Origin: an uncultured Francisella sp.
GTDB taxonomy: Bacteria > Pseudomonadota > Gammaproteobacteria > Burkholderiales > Neisseriaceae
DNA length: 15,696 bases
NCBI GenBank assembly: GCA_943914555.1
Contig: CALUCM010000027.1
Span: 1 to 15,696, forward strand
Direction of reading: 5' to 3'
Each line of letters begins with the position of its first letter. The first letter of the stretch is position 1. The notes beneath the pieces were generated by a model, which saw nothing but the letters and a program-made list of their open reading frames with translations, did no database searches and had not been told where the DNA came from. A program made the translations under genes and the position numbers. Below, one piece after another: positions 1 through 6,182 of the stretch.

Positions 1-751
1 TTCCTTGATAGTGAAAAGCACTTAAAGCTTCATATTGCAGTAAACGTGATAAACCATCTGTCAGCTGGATTTCTCCTCCAGATCCCCTTGGCACAGTTGC
101 CAGTAATTCATAAATTTTTGGCGTTAAAATATATCTCCCTACCACTGCCAAATTAGAAGGCGCTTCACTAGGATGCGGCTTTTCTACTATATGAGTAATT
201 CTCTGCTCTGGATCATGTTCTCTTAGCTGCACAATGCCATAGTCGCTCGTTTTATTACGCGGCACTTCTTCTACACCAACAATACTATGACCAAGTTCAT
301 AATAGCGTTGAATCATTTGCGAAAGCACACCAGGTTGTGCTTCAATTAAATCATCTGCTAATATCACCGCAAAGGCTTCATCATTAATAGCTGGCTGTGA
401 TTTTAAAATAGCATGTCCAAGTCCCAATGCCTGTGCTTGACGAATATATAAGCAACTCACATTATTGGGTAAAATGTCCTGGATATGTTCTAATAACTGA
501 TTTTTATTTTTACAACTGAGCTCATTTTCCAATTCATAAGACATGTCAAAATGATCTTCAATGCCTCTTTTATTACGGCCAGTGATAAAAACCAATTTAG
601 TGCAACCTGCTTCAATTGCCTCTTCTACTGCATACTGAATAAGTGGTTTATCCACAACTGGAAGCATTTCTTTTGGTATACATTTGGTAGCAGGTAAAAA
701 TCTGGTCCCCAAACCTGCAACGGGGAAAACAGCTGTACTGATTTTGTTCAT
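1..751 (-). CDS. galU: UTP--glucose-1-phosphate uridylyltransferase (3' end cut by window edge)
   Basis: GalU makes UDP-glucose from UTP and glucose-1-phosphate in the cytoplasm, feeding envelope polysaccharide and sugar-nucleotide synthesis. I translated it by hand from the ATG at 751. The protein opens MNKISTAVFPVAGLGTRFLP, with the nucleotidyltransferase signature GLGTRFLPATK (residues 13-23) followed by PKEMLPVVDKP. Further family motifs are VFITGRNKRGIEDHF, LGLGHAI, ILADDLI and GSGGEIQLTDGL. About 250 residues are visible; GalU proteins are usually near 290, so roughly 40 C-terminal residues lie off the left edge. The usual Ala of ATKAIPKE is Cys here (ATKCIPKE), a minor variation. The start codon overlaps the ligA stop as ATGA, suggesting translational coupling and co-transcription with zipA-ligA. 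The frame is open throughout. Product assignment is very secure. Confidence 0.96.
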   Translation of the reverse strand, partial: MNKISTAVFPVAGLGTRFLPATKCIPKEMLPVVDKPLIQYAVEEAIEAGCTKLVFITGRNKRGIEDHFDMSYELENELSCKNKNQLLEHIQDILPNNVSCLYIRQAQALGLGHAILKSQPAINDEAFAVILADDLIEAQPGVLSQMIQRYYELGHSIVGVEEVPRNKTSDYGIVQLREHDPEQRITHIVEKPHPSEAPSNLAVVGRYILTPKIYELLATVPRGSGGEIQLTDGLSRLLQYEALSAFHYQG

Positions 752-3309
752 GTATTTTCTTTCTTATTAATAGTGCTAAGTTTATTATTAAACATATGTT
801 CTGACCAAATAGTAACGCCTAATTGCTGTGCTTTTTTTAGTTTACTGCCACTATTTTCTCCTACTACCAGCACATCAGTCTTTGCTGAAATGCTGTCACT
901 GACTTTGGCTCCTAAATTCTCTACCAGTCTACTGGCCTCATCTCTAGTATAATGTTGCAAACTACCAGTAAACACAAAACGTTTATTATTAAATTCACGG
1001 TACTGCGTCAGTAAAAAATCATGACTGGCTGCTTCAAGTGAAGCGCCAAAGGTAGCTAATTGTTTTATTAACTGCCAGCTGGCATCTCGTGCAGCAGATG
1101 GAATCATTTCCAAATGTGCTAATAAGTGCTGATTGGTATCATCACTCTCTGCGGTCTGATTCTGAGGAATTTCCGTGACAAAGCGCTTCCAATTGATAGG
1201 GGAAAATACCTGAGATCGTTCAACATAAAGAGGAACTGACGGCACCTGTATCCCCATTTCTAAAAGACGGTCTATCTGTTGCTTATTATGTTCATGTGCA
1301 AAATAGTCCACAATAGATGCCGCTACCACTTCGCCAATATCAGGAATACAACGCAGTAAAGCTACTGGTGCTGTCATAATTCTTCCCAGCGAACCTAAAT
1401 AATCAGCAAGCAATGCCGCGGTTTTTTCGCCCACATGACGAATACCAAGTGCATAAACAAAATGAGACAACTGCGGTGATTTGCTATTCTCAATTCCTGC
1501 TATGATCTTATCTGCCCACTGCACTGCCACTTTCTGGTAATGATTGGCTGATGTCAAATAATGTAACAAATTATTTATTTTTCTAATCAACAAAGTCCAT
1601 TTAGTTTCTTTCTCGGAGATCGTCTGCGTTAATAAATATACTATTTGTTGATATTTTGATAACGAGCTGTTTTTTAGATGATGATACCGTTGCATACGCA
1701 TCTCTTTCCAAAGGGTCACAGCATGAGTAGGCCAGTTATCTGGCCAGTTATCTAAACCTTCTTCCAAAAGCAATTCTAACTTTAAATAAATAAAATCTTG
1801 ACGATTGAGCTGATATAGATCGACAAAATTATATAAGTAATGCAACTGCACCATCTTTTCAATAGTCTTTTCGCCCAATTCGACAATATTCATTGCTCGC
1901 TTAGAAACAAAATGTACAAAAGCTTGCACCCTTTGTGCTGGGCAAATTAAATAACCACTACAGCGAGCAACTGTTTCTCCTGGTATTTTTACGATCGGGC
2001 TGCTACATATCGGACAATTTGAGGGAAGCTGAAAAGGTGGGTAACAAGGTGACTTCTTTCCATGTTGCTCACACATGGGACGCCTCTCTAAAATAGGCTT
2101 TTCCACTTGAGGAATCACATCCCCCGCACGAAATACTACTACTGTATCCCCTACACGAATATCTTTTCTTAAAATATCTTCTTCATTATGTAATGTGGCA
2201 TTAGTCACCGTAACTCCTCCCACGAAAACTGGTTGTAACCGGGCAACTGGTGTGATGGCTCCCGTTCGCCCCACCTGAACCTCAATTGCTTTAACCACAC
2301 TCAATGCTTCCTGGGGAGGGAATTTATGTGCGATGGCAAATCTAGGTGCACGGGCAATAAACCCAAGCTCTTCCTGTGAGGATAGATCATTAACTTTAGC
2401 AACTGCACCATCAATCTCAAAAGGTAATGATTCCCGCTGCTGTGCCAATAGCTGATAGTGGGCGATCAATGCTTCAACACCATGACATATACGCAATAGA
2501 GGTGCCTTAGGAATTGGGATACCTAAATCAGCTAAATAACTCATTTCTTCAAGATAAGTCTGAAAACGTTTATCTCCTGTTAGGCTTGCTAGTCCATAAG
2601 AAAAAAAATGCAACCGCCTTTGAGCAGTAATATTTGGGTCAAGTTGTCGCAAAGAGCCAGCCGCAGCATTGCGTGGATTGGCCATAATTTTCTTACCTAA
2701 TCTTTCTTGCTGAAGATTATAAGCTCGAAAATCTTTTTTAAACATCACAACCTCACCACGTATTTCAATAAAATCAGGGGGCACATCAGTATGTAGTCGC
2801 AGTGGGATATCTTCAATAGTGCGAATGTTTTGCGTAATATCTTCACCAATAGCGCCATCACCACGAGTGGCAGCCAACACCAAAACCCCTGACTTATAAT
2901 GTAGACTTACCGCTAAACCATCGAATTTCGGCTCACTGATATAGTCAATGCTTGGCTGGTGAAGAGATTTTCTAATGCGTTCATCAAAAGCTTTTAGCTC
3001 CTGGAAATCATAGGAGCCATCTATTTCATTAATCACAGGGAACGCATTACTTAATGATAACATTGGCACTTGATGCGTCACTTTTTTAAAAGCCTCAAGC
3101 GCAGGAGCTCCAACTCTCTGTGTTGGACTATCCTGGCGTCGTAATTCTGGATGCTTTTTTTCTAAATCAAGTAATTCATTAAAAAGGCGGTCATATTCTG
3201 CATCTGGAACGCTTGGTTGATCTTCAACATAATATTCTTGAGCATATTGTGTTAACAGAGTAATAAGTTTCTCTATACGATCCTTGACCCAATTTTCGCT
3301 ACTTGCCAT
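748..3309 (-). CDS. ligA: NAD+-dependent DNA ligase LigA, long form
   Basis: LigA seals nicks in duplex DNA using NAD+, in replication and repair. Domain order is visible. The Ia region (DAEYDRL, 36-42) is followed by the adenylation domain with catalytic Lys128 in KFDG, then RGE and the SLRQLDP stretch. The OB fold comes next (EVQVGRTGAITPVA), then a four-Cys zinc finger (C432, C435, C450, C456), the HhH region, and a C-terminal BRCT domain (about 773-840, FVFTGSL...GSKLKKAQQLG). All catalytic residues seem intact. At 853 residues it far exceeds the usual ~670. One insertion of about 85 residues (about 512-597) replaces the first hairpin where E. coli has a MGPKSA-type motif. A second of about 70 residues (about 697-770) precedes BRCT. 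From memory, Xanthomonas-type LigA (~830 aa) has comparable expansions, so this is probably a long subfamily. The gene lies 15 nt after zipA and overlaps galU by 4 nt. Confidence 0.96.
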   Translation of the reverse strand: MASSENWVKDRIEKLITLLTQYAQEYYVEDQPSVPDAEYDRLFNELLDLEKKHPELRRQDSPTQRVGAPALEAFKKVTHQVPMLSLSNAFPVINEIDGSYDFQELKAFDERIRKSLHQPSIDYISEPKFDGLAVSLHYKSGVLVLAATRGDGAIGEDITQNIRTIEDIPLRLHTDVPPDFIEIRGEVVMFKKDFRAYNLQQERLGKKIMANPRNAAAGSLRQLDPNITAQRRLHFFSYGLASLTGDKRFQTYLEEMSYLADLGIPIPKAPLLRICHGVEALIAHYQLLAQQRESLPFEIDGAVAKVNDLSSQEELGFIARAPRFAIAHKFPPQEALSVVKAIEVQVGRTGAITPVARLQPVFVGGVTVTNATLHNEEDILRKDIRVGDTVVVFRAGDVIPQVEKPILERRPMCEQHGKKSPCYPPFQLPSNCPICSSPIVKIPGETVARCSGYLICPAQRVQAFVHFVSKRAMNIVELGEKTIEKMVQLHYLYNFVDLYQLNRQDFIYLKLELLLEEGLDNWPDNWPTHAVTLWKEMRMQRYHHLKNSSLSKYQQIVYLLTQTISEKETKWTLLIRKINNLLHYLTSANHYQKVAVQWADKIIAGIENSKSPQLSHFVYALGIRHVGEKTAALLADYLGSLGRIMTAPVALLRCIPDIGEVVAASIVDYFAHEHNKQQIDRLLEMGIQVPSVPLYVERSQVFSPINWKRFVTEIPQNQTAESDDTNQHLLAHLEMIPSAARDASWQLIKQLATFGASLEAASHDFLLTQYREFNNKRFVFTGSLQHYTRDEASRLVENLGAKVSDSISAKTDVLVVGENSGSKLKKAQQLGVTIWSEHMFNNKLSTINKKENT
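1730..1753. repeat. 12-bp perfect tandem duplication inside ligA
   Basis: The unit ggccagttatct occurs twice head to tail (1730-1741 and 1742-1753). It is in frame and encodes the repeated tetrapeptide DNWP-DNWP near residues 519-526 of LigA, at the start of the first insertion. Two copies look like a simple slippage duplication. Confidence 0.9.
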
Positions 3310-3324
3310 AAATGATCTGTTTTT

Positions 3325-4656
3325 TTAAATGAACAAGCGTTGCGCTAACTCTCCTCCGGGGGTGATCCCCACCTCTTCCATCTCTTTTTGGCGCTGCAAT
3401 ACATAGCTGCCAATATTTTTTAACCATTCACTAGATAATTCGTTTAATTCATCATCAACCAGGTCAAGATCAAGCTCTTTGGCTAGCTTTACCGCTAACC
3501 CCATGAACGTATCAAAGTTCTTAGCTCCTGGAGGCACATGGGTAATATCAAATAAGATACTAAAACCTTTGAAATGGTTTGTGGCAAGTAACCCAGTGGT
3601 AAACGGTGTTTCATCCATATTAACCACTTTAAACCGTTCTTCTTCATAGTTAGGATAATAAAAAACACCATCATGTGATAAGGTAAAGTCATTTTTTTCC
3701 AAGGCAGCGCGTAAATCAATACCACTTACTGTCTCACGCGATACTAGGTGAAGTCCAATGATTTGATCAACCCGTGCACATAATTCGTCCATTGGTTTGG
3801 CTATTTTGTAAAACTCATCAACATCAGTCAGCTGATAGCTGCCATCCACATTAAAAGCAAAATCTTCTACCTGCTTGCCAAATTGTTGCAATTCTTCTCT
3901 CGAAACCAGTCCAGAGCGACTAATTGCTTGAAGACCAATGACATAAGCTTTATAGCTGACACCGGGAATTGCCTCTGCTTCCTGAAACTGGTTATCTAAA
4001 TTACAAGCCACAAGCTTGATACGATGCTTGGTAGTAAAACGTGGTAAGCTCGATAATTCTTGTGGTCGTTTCAAACTCACAAAAGCCAAGTAATCAAAAC
4101 AGCGGTTAAACCAAGGTAAATCTAAATTTTCTAATTCCTTTAAGCTAATAGAAGAGACCTTGCCTTCACTTTTTTTAGGAAAAATTTTACTAAAGGTATT
4201 AACAATACTCTCACCCACTGAACTCTTTTCTAAGTTTTTATAATTTCTAAGACGCTTGAACACTATCTTATTTTTTAAAGATGCAGGAGGTGCATCTACG
4301 TCTAAATAGTCTTGAGTAGATTCAACATCAGAAGATGATAATTTTCCCCCTTTTTCAGTAGGAGATGTCGGCCGCAAAGAGGAAGTATCCTGCTGAGAAA
4401 AAATGCGATAATCATCGTCACCCTCTTCGTTCTTTTTTTCAGACTGTAAAAGGGGCACAGAAGAAAGCTGCTCAGCAGGAGCATCACGCACTTGTGAATC
4501 TGATTCACTCATTAATGTATCTTTATTATGATGCCCAAATTGTCGGAAGACTTCCTGGCGATATCTATTCTCCTGATACATGCCATAAGCCATCACAAGT
4601 ATAATTGACAAAATACTTATTACCACAATGATCAAAAAAATTGTTTGTGCTTGCAT
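3325..4656 (-). CDS. zipA: Cell division protein ZipA (FtsZ-binding membrane anchor)
   Basis: ZipA tethers FtsZ to the inner membrane at the division septum. From the ATG at 4656 the protein is 443 residues. It has a very short N-terminus and one membrane helix (about 5-25), then a charged, Ser/Glu-rich variable linker (about 30-175), then a folded C-terminal half. The ZipA FtsZ-binding domain is recognisable from about residue 293 (ARVDQIIGLHLVSRE, GIDLRAALE, HDGVFYY, VPPGAKNFDTFM). The preceding conserved block (LDLPWFNRCFDYLAFVSL, YVIGLQAISRSGL, LTDVDEFYKIAKPMDEL) and the tail ending in RLF resemble betaproteobacterial ZipA, not the short E. coli form. The frame stays open to an ATG at 4743. 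I prefer 4656 because the membrane helix then starts the protein, as is normal, and because a TATAAT box and a terminator T-tract occupy the 5' extension. The Shine-Dalgarno sequence is weak for both starts. ligA follows after 15 nt. Confidence 0.9.
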   Translation of the reverse strand: MQAQTIFLIIVVISILSIILVMAYGMYQENRYRQEVFRQFGHHNKDTLMSESDSQVRDAPAEQLSSVPLLQSEKKNEEGDDDYRIFSQQDTSSLRPTSPTEKGGKLSSSDVESTQDYLDVDAPPASLKNKIVFKRLRNYKNLEKSSVGESIVNTFSKIFPKKSEGKVSSISLKELENLDLPWFNRCFDYLAFVSLKRPQELSSLPRFTTKHRIKLVACNLDNQFQEAEAIPGVSYKAYVIGLQAISRSGLVSREELQQFGKQVEDFAFNVDGSYQLTDVDEFYKIAKPMDELCARVDQIIGLHLVSRETVSGIDLRAALEKNDFTLSHDGVFYYPNYEEERFKVVNMDETPFTTGLLATNHFKGFSILFDITHVPPGAKNFDTFMGLAVKLAKELDLDLVDDELNELSSEWLKNIGSYVLQRQKEMEEVGITPGGELAQRLFI

Positions 4657-4732
4657 GTTTTTCACTCTATCTACTTTTAAGTTGGTTAAGAACCCACTAA
4701 TACCGGCAGCTGGTGAGTTTAAAATGTTTCTC

Positions 4733-4738
4733 ATTATA
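4733..4738 (-). promoter_or_regulatory. Candidate -10 box for zipA-ligA-galU
   Basis: The minus strand reads TATAAT, a perfect sigma-70 -10 hexamer, 77 nt upstream of the preferred zipA ATG at 4656. No good -35 is present at 16-18 nt; a TG lies one base out of position for an extended -10. The box overlaps the first codons of the longer zipA reading frame that would start at 4743. Confidence 0.5.
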
Positions 4739-4749
4739 CCCATCAGTAG

Positions 4750-4771
4750 AAAAAAAGCGACTTCGCTATTT
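4750..4771 (-). terminator. Putative intrinsic terminator downstream of tRNA-Arg
   Basis: On the minus strand AGCG-AAGT-CGCT forms a short hairpin (4756-4767) followed at once by seven T residues (4756 down to 4750). AAAA upstream could extend pairing with the T-tract across one mismatch. It lies about 40 nt after the tRNA 3' end, so it would separate the tRNA transcript from zipA. The stem is short, so strength is uncertain. Confidence 0.5.
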
Positions 4772-4808
4772 TGTTTGTCACAAAATACACCAACGATGGG
4801 TAAATAAT

Positions 4809-4884
4809 TGGCGCACCCGACAGGGATCGAACCTGTGACCTCCGGCTTCGGAAACCGACACTCTTCCTACTGAGCTACGGGTGC
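4809..4884 (-). tRNA. tRNA-Arg (anticodon CCG)
   Basis: A 76-nt cloverleaf is read on the minus strand from 4884. The acceptor stem GCACCCG/CGGGTGC pairs perfectly, with discriminator G and an encoded CCA. The D stem is GCTC/GAGT. The anticodon loop TTCCGAA gives anticodon CCG, which decodes arginine CGG. The T arm is ACAGG-TTCGATC-CCTGT. The anticodon stem is TCGGT/GCCGG, with G-U pairs at both ends. The gene lies between divergently placed anmK and zipA. Confidence 0.96.
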
Positions 4885-4894
4885 TAGGCTAACG

Positions 4895-4923
4895 AGAGTA
4901 TCAGTAAGCTTGCCTAATTTCAA
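4895..4923 (-). promoter_or_regulatory. Sigma-70-like promoter for tRNA-Arg
   Basis: The minus strand has TTGAAA (4923-4918), a 17-nt spacer, and TACTCT (4900-4895), preceded by TGA, which fits an extended -10. The -10 ends 10 nt before the tRNA 5' end at 4884, the expected distance for initiation at or just before the tRNA. Confidence 0.6.
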
Positions 4924-4977
4924 GTGATTTGTATTCTTGCGCTACTTTTTGTCGCTGCAAAAACTGCATGGACATAT

Positions 4978-4983
4978 TATAAT
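4978..4983 (+). promoter_or_regulatory. Candidate -10 box for the anmK operon
   Basis: A perfect TATAAT lies 26 nt before the anmK ATG at 5010, which would give a leader of roughly 20 nt. No convincing -35 is seen at 16-18 nt upstream (the region reads around CTGCAA). Confidence 0.5.
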
Positions 4984-4998
4984 CTACTTCTTAAATTC

Positions 4999-5004
4999 AG
5001 GTGG
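4999..5004 (+). promoter_or_regulatory. Ribosome binding site deciding the anmK start
   Basis: AGGTGG at 4999-5004 stands 5 nt before ATG at 5010. The longer frame starting at GTG 5001 would place the start codon inside this Shine-Dalgarno sequence, so 5010 is the better start. Confidence 0.65.
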
Positions 5005-5009
5005 AACTT

Positions 5010-6173
5010 ATGGTCAAATCTGTTACTTCATCGCATATAGCAATAAAAAGTAATATTGATGAACGATATATCGGTCTAATGTCAGGAACCAGTATGGACG
5101 GAGTAGATGCGGTTTGTGTGCTCTTTAACAATGGTGTTTTTCAAAAAAGTCTAGGGCATTATTTTATCCCCTACCAACCTTCTTTACGCGAAGCACTTCT
5201 CTCTTTACAACAGGTTAGTCACAATGAATTACACCAAAGTGAAGAGCTTTCGCGAGAAATTAGCTTAGTATATACCACTGCGGTTCAAGCCTTATTAAAA
5301 CAGCTGGCATTAGGTAGTGAGGCCATCACTGCCATTGGCTGTCACGGACAAACTATTCGCCATTGTCCCCAAAAACATTATTCCATCCAGTTAGCTAATT
5401 ACGCCATACTAGCAGAGAAAACTGGTATCCCGGTCGTCGGAGATTTTAGAAGCGCTGATTTGGCGGCTGGTGGTGAAGGAGCGCCTCTTGTTCCTTTGTT
5501 TCATCATAATTTATTTGCAAACTCAAATATTCCTCGTGCACTTATTAATATAGGAGGAATTGCTAATATAAGCGTGCTTACACATCATTCACCGCAATTG
5601 GGCTTTGACATTGGTCCAGGAAATATGCTGCTAGACGCTTACTGTCGCATGACATGGCAAAAAGCTTGTGATCAAGATGGTTATTACTCAAGCCAAGGTA
5701 AAATACTACCCCTTTTTTTAAACCAGCTATTAAAAGACAACTATTTTTCTCGCCCTATCCCTAAAAGCACAGGTCGCGATCTTTTCTCACTCAACTGGCT
5801 CCAGTCCATGCTTCCTTCTAAGGCTTCTCCCTATGATGTAGCAGCAACCTTGGTCGAACTAACGGCAGTGACGATCAATAACGCCATCAAAAAATATGCA
5901 TCTGAAGTTGATGAGGTATATCTTTGTGGAGGGGGAAGTTATAATCCAACTTTAGTGCAACGACTAAAAATCTTACTCTCTCCTAAAAAGTTATTAACAA
6001 CAGCAGCCTTAGGAGTGCCTCCTATGCAAGTTGAGGCTTGTGCTTTCAGCTGGCTAGCCATGCGTAGAATACATCATCTTCCTGGTAATGTTCCAACTAA
6101 TACTGGAGCTAAAGGTGAGCGTGTCTTAGGGGCAATTTGGGCTCCTTTTCCAATTAACAAAAAAATAAATTGA
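5010..6173 (+). CDS. anmK: Anhydro-N-acetylmuramic acid kinase AnmK
   Basis: AnmK hydrolyses and phosphorylates 1,6-anhydroMurNAc to MurNAc-6-phosphate with ATP, a cytoplasmic step of peptidoglycan recycling. From the ATG at 5010 the protein is 387 residues, close to the usual 370-390. Family motifs run in order: GLMSGTSMDGVDA (22-34, ATP-binding loop), HGQTIRH (112-118), GDFRSADLAAGGEGAPLVP (144-162, with Asp150 as the predicted catalytic base), NIGGIANIS (180-188), FDIGPGNMLLDA (199-210), PKSTGRDLF (251-259), CGGGSYN (306-312), and a C-terminal NTGAKGERVLGAI. No key residue is missing. It is the first gene of a plus-strand operon, with the next gene 9 nt downstream. The C-terminal wording resembles Burkholderiales homologues. 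Confidence 0.96.
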   Translation: MVKSVTSSHIAIKSNIDERYIGLMSGTSMDGVDAVCVLFNNGVFQKSLGHYFIPYQPSLREALLSLQQVSHNELHQSEELSREISLVYTTAVQALLKQLALGSEAITAIGCHGQTIRHCPQKHYSIQLANYAILAEKTGIPVVGDFRSADLAAGGEGAPLVPLFHHNLFANSNIPRALINIGGIANISVLTHHSPQLGFDIGPGNMLLDAYCRMTWQKACDQDGYYSSQGKILPLFLNQLLKDNYFSRPIPKSTGRDLFSLNWLQSMLPSKASPYDVAATLVELTAVTINNAIKKYASEVDEVYLCGGGSYNPTLVQRLKILLSPKKLLTTAALGVPPMQVEACAFSWLAMRRIHHLPGNVPTNTGAKGERVLGAIWAPFPINKKIN

Positions 6174-6182
6174 AGAAATTTA

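Noticed and set aside
3495..3725. Short overlapping ORFs inside zipA (also 4302-4508 and 4365-4604)
   Set aside because: They are other-frame readings of a well-supported gene, with no recognisable domain or ribosome binding site.
5001..5003. GTG at 5001 as the anmK start
   Set aside because: It sits inside the AGGTGG ribosome binding site that is ideally spaced for ATG 5010.
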